Source: Dipylidium caninum (Eukaryota; Platyhelminthes; Cestoda; Cyclophyllidea; Dipylidiidae). Taken from it: DNA of 64,000 bases. How positions within the stretch are numbered: position 1 is the first letter of the stretch; each line of letters starts with the position of its first letter. A model generated the notes under the pieces. The model was not told where the DNA came from. It saw nothing but the letters and a program-made list of their open reading frames with translations, and ran no database searches. The position numbers were made by a program, and so were the translations under genes. This document shows positions 25,001-37,879 of this stretch, one piece after another. The stretch spans positions 1 through 64,000 of the forward strand of contig QEYB01000475.1 in NCBI GenBank assembly GCA_017562135.1, read 5' to 3'.

Positions 25001-26400
25001 TAGACAGGGGTGGAACTTGAAATTGATCCCTCATGTTCGACAAATGCAACCCTCCCACCCTCCCACTTCGGCCCGAAATCAAGTCACCTAGAGCGTAATT
25101 TCCAACGGTTGGAGTTAAAGGCCTCCAACTGGTGTTATATTGGTTGAGAATGAGATGGAAACTAACTGCCGTTCACACCCTCATGTTGTCTGATCCTGTC
25201 TCAAGTTGATTGACATGGAAGTCACATGCATCTGGGAGCCGTGGATCCCGTTCGGCTCATAGCTTTGGCGAGTAGGTGGATCTGTGCACTTAAGCGACAT
25301 CATTATAATTGTGTCCCGGTACCCATGAAAGTCTTGCTGATCGACGAACGACTGCCTCTCAATTGTCACGAGCTAAACTGTTGGGTCGCGGATTTAAATG
25401 CCTCCCATCAGAGGGACAAGGAACACGGGATGTTCTGACATAAGTCAAGACTACCGCAAGGTGGGCCTCATGCCTTTTTAATCTGACCTCACGCGTCTCC
25501 ATGCATGGCATTATGCGCGTCAAAGCTACCGGTGATTTTCGTCGGGTTTCAGACACGCCCCCAGGTAGGTGTTGAAAAAATCGCCCGTCACACGCGTCAT
25601 CGCTTCTCAATGCGTACTTTGCACAACATCTTCTAGCCCAGCGATCGAAAAGGCTGCGAGATGTCTCGATTGGAGGACGTCGACTGCTACACGTTGCCTC
25701 TTGGGGGGCGACCTCACAATTTCGACAAAAATCATTCATCTCGACTGACCTTGTTTCATCTCAATCTCTCAAGTACAAGCTACACGGATTTTGTCTGTGA
25801 GTACGGATTTCATTTTGTTCTGCCAGATTTGTGTGGTGCACCTTTTGTTCTACGGCCATTTGCGAAATGAGCCAATGCTCTTGAAGAATTGTTCCCATTT
25901 TATTTGCCACAAACACGGCTAATTGAGGAAGAGTGCTACTGCCGCTCAGGACGAACTCGTTACCTTGAAGCTAGTCAGCCACCATCGAATCAGTCTCAAC
26001 TGTGCACCGATTTCTACACAACCACCTACAAAATGTCACTCCTCATGGCGATCGTGGACAAACCAAAGGCAACAGATCTGTGCGTTGAGTCTCATAGGTG
26101 ATGGTCTCGGGCTTATCAATTCTCATTTATTCCTCATGGTTCGCAGAAATACCAGTGCTACATCAATTCTCGAGATGACACCGCTCGTGTCTGCTTAGTG
26201 CATTAGAGGGATGCAAAAACATTTTAACAAGTGATGCAAGGGACGCAGGGAAGCGCCTGCCAACCCTCAAGCAGGGGAAATCAGTGGGTGGGTGAATTGC
26301 AGTTAAGTGAACCCACAGTAAGCAAAATTCATTCCTCACTAGCGGCAAAGAAAAATCTTGAGAAAAGAATCAAATCCCATTACACGAGACATCACATTCC
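25000..26400 (+). repeat. Right arm of P3; direct relative of 45.1-46.3 kb
   Basis: Shared with the reverse complement of 59.3-60.1 kb and with 45.1-46.3 kb: CCCTCATGTTCGACAAATGC, TCACCTAGAGCGTAATTTCC, GCCTCCAACTGGTGTTATAT, ACAACCACCTACAAAATGTC and GGAAGCGCCTGCCAACCCTC. Frames differ between copies, so no gene is called. Confidence 0.75.
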
Positions 26401-26569
26401 CCGCCACAAAAGTGAAAGGTGCTGAAAATATCCAGCGGAAGGAGCCCCAAAATGTTGAAATCGATCAGTAGGGACAAATTTCAATTTAGTGACAAGTTCG
26501 TATCCCCTACGACAGTTGACTTAGTCGTGTACAGTATTCAGTCTGCACTCCCTTTCCCCTCCCAAGAGT

Positions 26570-27820
26570 TGTCTGTTTCAGGAAATACAGCATGTGATGT
26601 AATGTTCATCACCTGACCATAATTGTAAGCATTTCGCCCTCCTCCTAGCGCACATGCCATTTTTATCCCTGTCCTGATATTCACAAATCAGAGGAGAGGG
26701 GATAGTTAATGAGCATGGAGCAGGGAAATGGCAGCAAGGGCAAACATCCGGCGAAGTGTCTTTGGGGTGTGTGAAAGAGTAAAGTTGAAGAGAGCGTTGC
26801 AAAGTGGTGCTGAGGGGCACTCTTATTAGCGGAGGGAGAGGGGAAGGAAGAGGAAGGGCAGAGGTGTGAGAAACTATGGTGGAATGAGGCGGCAGTATAT
26901 TCACCAAGCAAATGAGTTATCGGTGGACAACAGATAAAAGCAGCATTTTGCCCCTTTCACAGGAGAAACATAGAAATGATGGGAAAAGTAGCAAATATTT
27001 TGCGATTGTTTTAATGGAGCTGGGGTGGGTGTGGGATTGTGCGTTTGAAGATGTCTGTGTGCGGCTGCAGCCGCGATATGCGTGTTCTCTGCAGTTAGTT
27101 AGTTGCCTACCCTTGTTGCTCAGTATTCATCAAGAATGCCATCAACGATAAATTCTCATCTCCTCTGCAGGTGGTACGTAACAATGCGTGGGGCTGTTGT
27201 GTTAGGTATTTAAAAGGGAAGAACAAGTTGTTTAGTGGGTGGCCTTGTACCTCTTGCAGTCTAAGCTCATTAATTAATCATTTGTCGCTTTCACTGCGGT
27301 CAACCGAAGACCAGTGGAGTCTTTTCCTGCTGGTTATGAACTCCTGCAGGCTTGTTTGCCCATTCTTCAAGAAAAATTATTGTACACCTCAGAAGAGGAA
27401 GCGGAATTGTTACTTAGTTCTCATATAATATATTTGCTGGATAGTGGTAAAGAATTGCGAAGTGATTGCAAGTAGCTAATAGTCGGATCTAACATCAGAA
27501 AATTTCCCTTTGCAAAAATGTCTTTGTTGAGCTTACACAATTTGCTCGGAAAAGCGCAGACGGCAGACACCTCGAGACGAAGAATAGGTGAGACTGAAGG
27601 TTGCTCGGAGTAGCGGCATTGCTGCATTAACATAGTCTGTCAGTCTACTGTGACGTACGACTAGGCCAAAAATATGGGTCTCGAGGTAGAGTGATTTGTC
27701 ATTTGCAATTTCATTCGAGCAATGCTGCCATGGATCGCAGTAAATGTGTGATAGGTATGCACGGTCGATGTAAAAGTGTTGTCTCTTAGGTAGAATATGT
27801 GCATATGCTGAATGTCACGA
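26570..27820 (+). repeat. Direct copy of 49,870-51,130
   Basis: Matching blocks include AATACAGCATGTG, CCCTGTCCTGATATTC, AATTCTCATCTCCTCTGCAG, AACAATGCGTGG and GCACGGTCGATGTAAAAG. Relative to 42.6-51.1 kb, this region joins the 46.3 kb equivalent directly to the 49.87 kb equivalent and lacks about 3.5 kb in between. No gene called. Confidence 0.8.
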
Positions 27821-29740
27821 TGAATGCCATTCCCCCAAAGGTCAAGCCAGCGATGGTATTGTTGTATATGAGGAACTTCTGGATATTTTGCCCGACGGTA
27901 TGGTAGTATAAAAGGCTACTAAAACGTTGTTTTGGTTTATCTTTATAGGTTTTAGAGAGAAGGAGATAAAGTCTATCCATGCAACACCAATTAATCAAGG
28001 TCGTGGCGGTATGAAAGTGCTGATGACGAAGTTATCTCCAAATAGCAATGGAGAGGACGATAAGGGGTCGCCAACACGAGGAGAGCGGTCAAAAGTAGCA
28101 CTGAAGGAAATTGAAGAAGCCCACAAGTTAGGGGGTAACTAGATTGAAATTAAAAGAATACGGTGAAGTCCGAAGCAAGTGTGTGTCAGACGATTGAGAG
28201 AATTGGTGATACGTCTATTACCGCTACTAAAGCAGCGGGTACGCACAATAAGAGGCAGAGTAATCGGAAGAAGTGGAAGATATTCATTGCTAACATTATC
28301 AACAAACTGATCGATACACATGACTTCTAGTTACTTGGTGGCTCAAATATTTGTTGGCGTGTCAAATCGACCTTCGTTCGCCCGAGAAAGAACCCTATGT
28401 TTGTGATTTGTACTTATAGACAATGACTATTCCACATGAACTCGTCTCTTAATATAAACTCTCATAGCAAACTATTCTTCATGTTTTCATTTGACTTAAT
28501 CCCATAGTAATTTGAATCCCAAATTCGGAATTTAGTCAAACAGTCCAACAGTCAGTCAAAGCGATTGTCTTTGAAAAGCGACCCTGATGACGATGCTCAC
28601 CCCTATTCTCGTCATTTGTTTTCTTTTCACCAGTTAACGTTACTTATTGGCCATCAATAGACCTCTCTTCATCACAAAGTAGACGAGGTTAGCATGTTTA
28701 TCGACAGGTAATTCCTACAAGTGCAATGCTTACACTATGTTGAAATGCTGGTTAAAAAAGCTGCAGTGTTGTTGTAAAAGGGAAGGACTTGTCGTCTAGG
28801 ATATATCGCGCAGTGAACTGACAGGGAAGATTGTGGAAGGAGGCAAGGTGGAGACAGATGACCGGGGAACGTTAAAGTATTAGCTCATGGCAGTCCCGTT
28901 TTAAGCGAAGCCAAAGACAGGGTCATTCATGGCATATACCAATTGGTGAAGTTGGAAGAAAGTGCCGCTCAATCTGCACTTGGAACCGAGTCAAATTGAT
29001 TCGAGTTCGAAAGGCTCCACTCACCCAAAATCCCAATTTCTACTATCCGACTCCAAACTCGATATTGCGATTCCGTCCAAGAAACTGATACGTTTCTCGA
29101 TCATCCACAACTTTGGATTCTTCTACATATTTTGGCAGTCCCCAAAGCACAATTCCGCGAGTTTGACCAAAAATCAATCCCATTACCGACATTCCTGCCT
29201 TCGTATATCTTTTTATCCAACGCGAGCACAAATTCGACAATACAATTGCGTTTAAACTCCCACTAGGTAGCGCGATCAAATGTTGCTATCGCTCATCTCA
29301 ACGTACAGAAAGTCACTGTGCAAAAGGAATGAAGAGCGGTGGGAACCGTTTCATCACATTCGTCTTTGGCAGCATGTGACTCATTTTCAGAGACTTGGGA
29401 GTCAAACGACGACGCAAGTCAGCTGGAGGTGAACAATTGGACTATTCTTGGCAAGTGGTTTCTATTACCAGTCTTTTGCTTTCCTTATCTCATGCTGTTG
29501 TCCAATTTCTATTCAGAAAAGAGTCACTCATCCAGGCGGGCGACCTTATCTCCAGTGCCGGGATCAGCTACCGTTGTCGGTGGTGTGAAGAAAGTAGACG
29601 AAAGCATAGTAATGTGTGTGCAGAGTCAGACACTTGCTCAGTTGTGAGTGAAGGCGATTGCGCGGACAGTAAGACCACTAAAGGTGCCTTCTGGTCGACG
29701 CAATCTGAGTCACCGGCTGCCACCGCCGCCGCCTCACGCG
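27820..29740. other. Unassigned sequence, no gene seen
   Basis: No mirrored or direct partner was noticed in the window. Open frames are short (at most about 120 codons) and show no motif. Confidence 0.4.
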
Positions 29741-29749
29741 CTGTGGGTG

Positions 29750-30130
29750 AAGTAAATGAGTAAGACGAAGTAGTGAAGAAAGGTGTGTAACAGCAGTGGA
29801 GGTGGAGTGTGAAGCTGAAGTTGAAGTTGAAGTGTCGGCACAACAGGAAAATGGAAGGTGAGACCGAGTTAGGGTCAACTGTTCTTGACAGGGTTCGAGA
29901 GAGAGACTGGGAGGAGTGGAGGGCCGAAGCGCAAGAGGAGGTGGAAATAGCGGTAGAAACAGAACTGAAAACGGAATGGGAAATGAATGTGGTGGAAGTA
30001 GAAGGTGGAAATTGACATGGAAGCGAAGGCGGAGAAGAAGATGGGTGCGAGGACGGGGAGAGTGGGGAAGGAGGAAGACGAGTGGGGGGAGAGAGAGGAA
30101 GAGGCGGAAGGAGGAATAAGCACGAAAGAA
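29750..30130. repeat. Long purine-rich tract
   Basis: The plus strand is strongly A/G-biased (GAAGTTGAAGTT, GAGGAGGTGGAAATAG, GGAAGGAGGAAGACG and similar). The bias removes stop codons and creates a 199-codon Ser/Pro/Leu/Phe-rich open frame on the minus strand (29,568-30,167), which I regard as a composition artefact. Confidence 0.75.
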
Positions 30131-31290
30131 TCCTTATCAGAGGTAGAATGTAAAACAGAAACGGCAACTGAATTCACGTAATCAAGAGAAACAGAAGCAG
30201 ACGAAGGGGACGAATTGCGATTGGGGCATTGCTAATGTGAGATGGTTCTGAATAAGAGGACTCTAATTCCGCAGAAGAGCCTCGTCGCCAAAGTTGCAAT
30301 AGCCTGGACATGTTGGGCATGTATTCTTAGCGCCAGCATCGACAGCGGCAACGAAATCACTTTTCGGCCATTTATGATGCCATCCTCTTCCTCACCTCAG
30401 CCTCTAGTCCACACTAATCTTAATAAATTTGGGGCATCTTATGCCGTCTCCAAGCATCTGCATAGTGCTGCTTACTGACTCGCAAATATTATTGTGCCAC
30501 CAGATGGTGACTTTCTTCAGTGCCTATGGAAAGGAACGAGAAAGCTTTAATGTTGGCAGGCCGAGAACTAAAAGCCCCATTGGGGTTAGAAACGCTTGTC
30601 TTTGTGTTTCCTACCTCGTCGCTACAACCTGCCACCACTCACAACCCCTTCGGCGTTTCTGTGAGGAGATAAGTGTCTGAACCACGTGTAGGGCATGAGT
30701 TAATGGGGACAATGACAACGGACTGTGAATGTTGCACGACTGTCAACATAGTTACCGCCTTAATCAGGATGTGAGTTTATCCATACAGCGCACACAGCGG
30801 AATCGTGACCATTTGCAATCCGGAAGTCCGTCAGGTGCATGTCTCATGACGTTTCGCAACGGTGTATTCAACTTTATCCCGCACCCGCACCGCACCGTGG
30901 TGGAAAGTCCGGTGGTGGGCAGTCAAATAAACGCCTTTCCGCCTGCTACCAGTAGCCATGTCGTCCCAATCACATGCAGCCTTCCGCACTCCTTCGGTTT
31001 GAGGTGGAGAATGCGATGATATTTCCCAAATTACCTGGAGGAAATGAGCATTCACCTAGTTGTTGGAAGTGCCTCATACTCTGACAACTGCTCAGTGCCT
31101 ACCACCAACTTTTTCACCTCGACGTGGGGTAGGTGATGGACGGAGGACGAACTGACATGCGGGAGTCAAATGCCCCTCGAAGTCATGATGGACTGCGTGG
31201 CTAGGAATGCTTTTATCCCTCAGCACCATGAAATCGACTTCTTATTTGTGTACCACCAACGAGGTGTCCTTGAGGTCGAACAGCGGCACA
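30130..31290. other. Unassigned sequence, no gene seen
   Basis: No convincing frame, RNA gene or repeat partner was found. Confidence 0.35.
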
Positions 31291-31460
31291 GCCCCATACA
31301 TGTCAGAAGCAGATTCGCGTTGATGCTTCCAGGCAGACCTGCCCTACGCTCTCCTAGTGGGGCTCTAACCTTATTGTCAAGCGGCAACTCGGTGGGCCCA
31401 ACAAGCCGTCGAGTACAAATCACGGTGCTGTCATACACGGAGTGGGGCAATGATTTTGCT
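31290..31460 (+). repeat. Dispersed repeat R1, partial copy
   Basis: Shares TAGTGGGGCTCT, CAACTCGGTGGGC and AAGCCGTC in order with the R1 copies at 1.3 kb, 16.0 kb and 19.7 kb. Confidence 0.4.
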
Positions 31461-34400
31461 AAATTGCACTTCTTCATGTAGATAGGAATTTGTGATGTGC
31501 CGAAATAATGGGGGAAGGTGAAAGGTCTACTCAACCTTGCAAAATATGAACGAAAATGAAGCCGGAGTCCATCAATAATGCACTGGTCCATCACCAAACT
31601 GTGAAGTAAACTGATTTCCATCGCGATTCGATGAAGATTGGATTATCTTCAGGGCGTTCTTGGAGAGCCTCTCGCTGCGCAAAGATAAGGTACGAAGCTA
31701 ACGGTCGCGCGGGTTGGTCGGAGAATGAGTAAAGTTATAGATGGGGGCAGTCTACTAAACTTTTGCGGATATTATCAATTAATTACCGAATTCTGTTTGC
31801 AATTTGCGTCTTTAAGGTGTAAACGGCAAAGTTGTTAAAGCAAACAGACAGCGGTCAGAATTTGCCAGCCAGGAGGCGTGATTCAGCTGCAAGGAAGTGT
31901 GTCAATCTCACGCTTTACCTCATGGAGTAGATGAAGAAAGCGAAGTGATGCTTCTTGCCTTCTCCTTAGTTGAATCTTCTTAGCATTCCCATTCTCACGC
32001 TTCCGAAAACTCATTTTACGTATGTTTCGCGTTCATCTCACTCTTTGTGACTACCTTACCCCCGAGACGACCCTTCCGATTGCTTCACTCAACTACGTTA
32101 ATGCCACTCTCAATTTGTCAAATTAAGTCTGGCTATAGTGTCTTAATAATGCTGAGACGTGTCAAGTGACGTGAGAGGACGCCTTCAGCGCTGGGTGACA
32201 CCTAACACTCGAGCACAACATCGGGCATTGCGACTTCGTAAAAACGCAGACTATGTGAGGCACTCAACTCCCCTCTCGGCTTCTTCAAGCAGTCAAGACG
32301 CCTTCTAACACCAAATTGTGAACGAATCACTTTCCAAATTTCACATCCTGCTAATGGTTTTTTAGCTGAAGTAATTCTGTTTTTCTTGGCTACAAGTCAC
32401 AGAAATTCACTTTACTTTCACTCCACCAAAAATTTTACCTCCACCTTCTCAACAACCTGTACCTGTGAAGGCCCAAACTATGCAGACTTAAGGCGATTAA
32501 CAATCGAGACTTAGACGCTTTAAACGGCTAATAGTCGTTAGCGTAGTTGAAAGAGCAGTCGCACTCGTCCTACTTATTTCCCTTAACTTTCTCCTGTTAT
32601 TAACTTAGTGTTATTTCATTTTTCGTCGAAACCAGATGGGATCCAAACGCCACCTATGCCTACATTAAATGTACAAGTTCACATTGGATCTTAGCGCGAC
32701 GCCAGTTTCGAGGTACGTCAGTGAGTCGGTGTAACGTTAGGGGATGTAAGCTCATCGAAGTGGCGGGTTAGAAACACATGACGACTACTTACTTTCGGGC
32801 GAGGTGAATATTTTTGCAATTCCATTGGGAGGGGTGGTATTGGAGTCCCTGAAAATAAGCGACAGAGAAGCCAAAAGACTATCACTCGCGCTCATCTGGC
32901 GAAAAAGTGGCGTTTGCGCCTCTGTTCCAACCACTGGAGTAGAAAGCACGATGCGACTATGCCCAAGGGGCATTCCTTAAGCCCGATTCGACCGCGAACG
33001 GCGCCCGGCCAGAATGGAAAACCTGCTCACAGACTACCACGAGGCGCCGAGTCACATAGGTGCGTCAAGTAGACGCCAGGAGAATGGAGAGTAGAGAAAA
33101 GACCTTACGTGGTAAGCTAATTTGTTAGAATTTGCCTAGAATATAGTAAGAGCTATTAGAATGGCATGTAAGGTAAGGAGGAAAAGTATGTCGTTACCGT
33201 GTATGTCAACCTGATAAATCTTCCTACACCTATCTGAATTCTTACAACTTGTGGCCATCTATGTTACCCTTCGTAGCCACACCGCCCTACCCACATCATC
33301 AATGATATTCAAAAAGGAGCAAACAAGAGATTTTAGTCCAAATTTAATCGCAAAATGGTTTGGCAAATCGATGACCGTCGAAGAACCGAATATTCTCGCG
33401 CCATTCATGCAAGCCACTTGGGTACCTCGGATGTGCTACGGGTTCTCACCCGCAAATGCATGAGTCAAACGTACTTCGTAACCACTAGAAATGCGGTCCT
33501 TGCGAGTATTTCTACTGAAAGCCATCCTTACGTTACAGTTGTCACACTGGGCATGGGAGTCGTCGTAGAAGGGAGAGTATCGCAATTTTTCGAAATTTAG
33601 CCATTGTTGACACAATGGCGCTGAAACCAAATGAAATCAGTGTTAATGAAAAGGATATTTCGAAGATGTCTGATATTCCGTGACTTACAAAAGAGGGGTA
33701 ACGGACAGAAATTACAGAAAGCCTAACGCTGACTTTTGAACGACCATGACCTCTTTAACATGATCGAAGAGTAAGCTTCGATTTCCACACCGTCTGATTA
33801 CATGCCTTTCAAAACTGCATGCACAGTTGACGAGATCATGGACGTGATCATCTCCGCTTTAGTTTAACACCTCCTAACACGACTGCGCATTTCTTGTCCA
33901 AGAGTCGAGGAGTCATTGTTTACAAAATATTTAACTATCTTCAGCGGTCCCAATTTCTCTCCCTGTCCGCTAAGTAATTATCAAGACGTCATCGAATGAG
34001 GAGCAGTTAGAAGTGGTTCGATGAGTCTCTAGGTTCTCTCCCCCACTAGAAAAAAATATGTTCTCTTGGCCCAACACAACAAAACAGACAGGATGAAGTG
34101 AAGATGTGTGATTTCTGCGAAGCGAATGTATCACGAGTGCGTGTTCAACAACACTACAAATTACGCCAACGTACATTCGTACATTACTGGTTTAACTTAC
34201 ATTGAGGTGAAAAAAACGAGTTATTCGTGGTTGCCATGAGAGGGGGGGAGAGGGGGAATCCCAACGGGATCTCGCGGAACTGCGTGGGACATTGAAAGAG
34301 AAGATGTGACGGAAGCAGTGAAGAAAGATTTCAGCTACAGGTGTGACAGGCGCCGCAGAATCTCGCATTACATTGAGAGGAAGCAGTGCCGAAGTCAGCC

Positions 34401-34590
34401 AAATTTCATTTTGGCTAAGCATCATGGGTGCGACCAAAACACAGACATTCTTCTTCGTCGAGCGCGAGGGATGCCGCTTACACAGGACACGCATAACAAT
34501 CGCCGATTTAATAGGCCACTGTGAGACAAGTATGTGGACGCTAATTTGCCCATTCTCTTCTTTCGTCTGATTTCTGAAACGGGCGTTCAG
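31460..34590. other. Unassigned sequence, no gene seen
   Basis: Nothing here matched other parts of the window by eye, and no frame shows a domain, signal peptide or conservation. Frames overlapping on both strands at 33,250-33,630 and 34,190-34,570 look like chance. Confidence 0.35.
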
Positions 34591-34930
34591 CCGGCATGTC
34601 TCTCATCGTAATGGCTTTCTGTTACTTCAAGGAAGAGGTTAAGGTCTGTCAGATGAAGTCTTTGAAACTCGTTCGTTCGATTGATTACTCGTTGGAGCGG
34701 TGGAAGATATGGTCAGTGGCGAGAGGTGGTGCAAAACGTTAGTCGACGGGAAATTATCGAGGAACGCATGTTCCACATTGCAAGGTCTGCCCTCTCGAGC
34801 CGTTATTCCAACGGATTTCTATAGCACCGGTTTGAGTACAGTTCACTGCAACTCGTCTTGCAAAGGACTGAAATTCATCGGCTGCTGACTCCTCCTCGAA
34901 CACCCGACCGACGTTCACGCGGTGACTTGT
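34590..34930 (+). repeat. Copy of 58,290-58,720 including an R2 element
   Basis: Shared ordered words: ATGGCTTTCTGTT-like, GGCGAGAGGTGGTG, CACATTGCAAGGTC, GTACAGTTCACTG, CAACTCGTC, GAAATTCATCG and CCCGACCGACG. The R2 cassette itself is about 34,771-34,890 on the minus strand, where its core reads TATAGAAATC. Confidence 0.65.
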
Positions 34931-34966
34931 TACTCCATCGAAGTTTGGAAGTAGCTTTCTATGCGT

Positions 34967-34993
34967 CCTCTGCATACTCTGCATACTCTGCAT
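34967..34993. repeat. Three tandem copies of a 9-nt unit
   Basis: ACTCTGCAT repeated three times, the first copy starting with C instead of A. Confidence 0.8.
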
Positions 34994-34999
34994 CCCATC

Positions 35000-36940
35000 C
35001 ACCTCTTTGACTTACCTCCACTCCGACATGGTTCTGAGTTGTTGCATCTGTGATCAAATAGTCATTCTTCCAGAATGCCTTAAAGAACACGTCGTCAGGA
35101 GCTTGGAAATTAATGAAAAAAATTCCGGGCAGAAACCCTTGAAAAAACACCACTCTCGTCGATGCTCGAACGCGGCGCCAGTGGAGAATGCCGTCTAGCC
35201 AATGCGCTGCAGTCGACATGTTCCACAGTGGCAGATGCAATGGATCGAGAGAGGCGGAGAAGATAGAGGGAGCAGCCCCCTTCATGCATGTACGGAGTGT
35301 GGCAAATTGTCGCCTTAATTTCACTTGCCACGGCATTCATGCAGTCTATTCACACGGACGACGAAGCCTCTTCCAACCACGACCGGTCGAATTCTCGACT
35401 GCTGAGAAGGTAACACTTCGACGGCTCTTCCCTCTTCTCATAGGCGCAATCTCCTGCAAGATGCAATCATACACCCCATCCACTGCGTTATGAAGTCGAG
35501 GAAGACCGCAAAATGTGTACCTGATGTATTCAGGTGAAGGCGCACATGAGAGAGGAGGAGATCTTATTTTTAAAAGTGAACCTGACATGCTCGTCGTCAC
35601 TCAGTGATCATTTGCTCGCATTGCCTTACTGCGGCTCTGTCCTAGGCACTAGGGCAGAATAGGCGTCTGACTAACTACTTCTTAGTGATGTGAAGAATTC
35701 CAGCGTTTTAATGCGATTGTTAGCAAGAACACATTATGTGAATACAGAACCCCACTACTGTAATTTTTAGTAATGTTATCAAAAGCCAAAGAAAGTGATA
35801 AGGCTTGACGACTTGCCGCGAGAGGTAGGATATTCACATAAAGACCCAATGCCCATGTGGTTGTAGAACGGTTCACTTACCGCAAAACAAAAGAAAGAAA
35901 TTCCAATTGTCAACTGCGAGATTGTTCACAGTGGCTCATGCGCAATCGAAAGTGGGTAAAAGCGGAGTCCCCTCATAGTAAATTACTTGGAATAGAGGCT
36001 AGACAAGGTTTCAGAACTCCTACCTAAAATGTCCACCCTGTATTTTACAGATGATGTCGACGCATGCGCTTCCATGTCAGTGGCATCAATGTAAATGCAG
36101 GACTTATTGTCAACGAGCACCTCAACACGCTTGAAAATAAAATTGAACATTGTTTGGTGCTTCACTCACACCTTCCCCAACTCCGTCGATCGATTTTGGG
36201 ATGATATTTGAACGTAACAATATCATAACCCACTTCCCTCATGCACGATGACAATTCACACTCGCTAACCTACCGATGTGCGTGTACGATACTTCTAACG
36301 AGAGCTGAGATGGCATTATAAGGATTACAGATGCACATAGTGTGTTTAACCCTGTTAGTATTACTTGAAAAGTGAATGTAAGCCCACGCCTCTGAGAGTA
36401 ATGCCAGTTTGAGCACTGTGCGGATGGAGAGCAGATAAGAGGCAGAAAGATGACACAATCTGTTGAACGGCAGCACCTGCTTCAACCTATTGTCCGTATC
36501 TCCTTCTATCTGCTTTCCTCGCTCTCACTTTCCCTTCTGCCTCTCCTTCTTCCCAGCTGTCCTTCCCGAGGTAATGTGAGTAGTCAACTACATCTACAAC
36601 TACAAGATAAAACGAGTCCTCATCCTCCAAAAAATGCACACTTATCACGTTCTAAGTGTATCACCTCTGGAAATGGTTAAAACAATTTTGAAAAAACACT
36701 TCTTTTCAAAACCAAACGCGAACAACTTTTTGAAGATGGGATCGAGCAACCGCAAGTGAAGTAGTTTGCAATTTAATATTGTCACACGCTTCGGGCAGCA
36801 GATTTCGGTAATAAATTAGCGGGAATGACCTTGATGATTCCAGTGGCGATAAAATAACTTTGTGATTTCTGAATTATATATTTCAATGGGCGATTTTACG
36901 ACAGCTAAGTGGGGAAACCTTTAACTTGCCTAAACGAAGC
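35000..36940. other. Unassigned sequence downstream of gene A
   Basis: No supportable gene. A plus-strand frame at 36,450-36,680 contains a strongly hydrophobic Leu/Ser run that could act as a signal peptide, but nothing resembling a mature protein follows. Confidence 0.35.
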
Positions 36941-36950
36941 AGAGTATCGA

Positions 36951-36960
36951 ATCTTATTTG
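36951..36960 (-). terminator. Probable poly(A) signal of gene A (AATAAG type)
   Basis: CAAATAAGAT on the minus strand lies 74 nt past the stop codon of gene A. The same ten bases follow gene B at 68 nt, and gene C has AAAATAAAAT at 68 nt. Conserved placement suggests the cleavage signal; AATAAG is a non-canonical hexamer. Confidence 0.45.
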
Positions 36961-37033
36961 TGGATCCGACATTAAGAAGGCATCGAGGACATTTGTGTGG
37001 GAGCAACAGTTTGTTCGGAGGCATCGATTAACC

Positions 37034-37879
37034 TCAAAACGGCATCCAAGGGCCCTGCTCCGCCTGCATCCAAGCACTTTGCGGTACTCCGCCACCATAT
37101 TGCGGCGAAGGCCACTGTCGATTGAACCGCTGCATATCTTTCCACAATTGCAGTCGCATCTTCATCCGATTCATCTTGCGAATTCGATTGATTAAAGCCT
37201 TCAATTCCTGGCTCCCAGGCTTCACCTTAGCCCATTCCTCCATGTTGCTCCTCAATGCATTAATCAAATTTATGACCGACCGATGGTCCGTGTTAACTAG
37301 AGTCCACGCATCATTGTCCGTGAAAGACTCTTCGAGATCATCCACGTGTTGTCCAAGTCCGACGCCGATTTTCCGGAACTTTCTCGGTTGCATTCCATAA
37401 CTCTCAGAGATATGACAACGATTGCCAGAGCATATTACAGAACAACGACCTTCAGAACAACCATATCCTCTGTAAGATGCACTTGAACATTCTGAGAAGG
37501 TGCATCTTCTAAAGTCGTAATAGCCACGGCAAATGGAGCCCTTGCATCCCTTCCAATATCCACAATTTGCGCCATTACAAGGGTGGTGGTAAAGTCCTTC
37601 AGAGGCCCAAGGCGAAACCAAGTCATCATGATTCACAATTGGTAGAAGGGATCCACTACCAGCAAAGCCTGTGCATTTACCATCTTCGCAAACATAAGTG
37701 CAAAAGTTATCATAACATCCGTAGCCCTTGCGCGTGTTAGAGGAGCAAGAGTGTTGATAACAGATCATGCCAACATTATGTTGTGATGTCCAAAATGTCG
37801 GGTCATATTCTATAAAATCCTGCCCGACACACAATGACAAGCCAATGACGAAAACAACACACACCCACCGGTTGCTCAT
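37034..37879 (-). CDS. Gene A: secreted protein with duplicated six-cysteine module
   Basis: This is a 281-residue intronless frame. Residues 1-20 are a typical signal peptide (MSNRW then a hydrophobic core ending VGQ). Module 1 has cysteines at 40, 45, 55, 60, 64 and 69; module 2 at 126, 131, 141, 146, 150 and 155. Both have spacing C-x4-C-x9-C-x4-C-x3-C-x4-C and a GYGC before the third position. Between them lies a four-cysteine linker (101, 106, 112, 117) containing NCGYW-K-GC. All 16 mature cysteines could pair. Residues from about 165 are cysteine-free, charged and probably helical, ending in a Pro/Gln/Trp-rich tail. I do not recognise the family; function is unknown, extracellular by inference. 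The start is set by a TATA box 41 nt upstream and by identity with gene B's start region. Gene A is divergent from B, and much less like B than C is, although the promoters match almost perfectly. Confidence 0.88.
   Translation of the reverse strand: MSNRWVCVVFVIGLSLCVGQDFIEYDPTFWTSQHNVGMICYQHSCSSNTRKGYGCYDNFCTYVCEDGKCTGFAGSGSLLPIVNHDDLVSPWASEGLYHHPCNGANCGYWKGCKGSICRGYYDFRRCTFSECSSASYRGYGCSEGRCSVICSGNRCHISESYGMQPRKFRKIGVGLGQHVDDLEESFTDNDAWTLVNTDHRSVINLINALRSNMEEWAKVKPGSQELKALINRIRKMNRMKMRLQLWKDMQRFNRQWPSPQYGGGVPQSAWMQAEQGPWMPF

Noticed and set aside
29568..30167. 199-codon minus-strand frame rich in Ser, Pro, Leu and Phe
   Set aside because: It coincides with the purine-rich tract; strong composition bias removes stop codons, and there is no signal, domain or paralogue.
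36450..36680. Frame with a hydrophobic leader downstream of gene A
   Set aside because: The hydrophobic part is encoded by a CT-rich stretch; no mature domain or paralogue follows near genes B or C.
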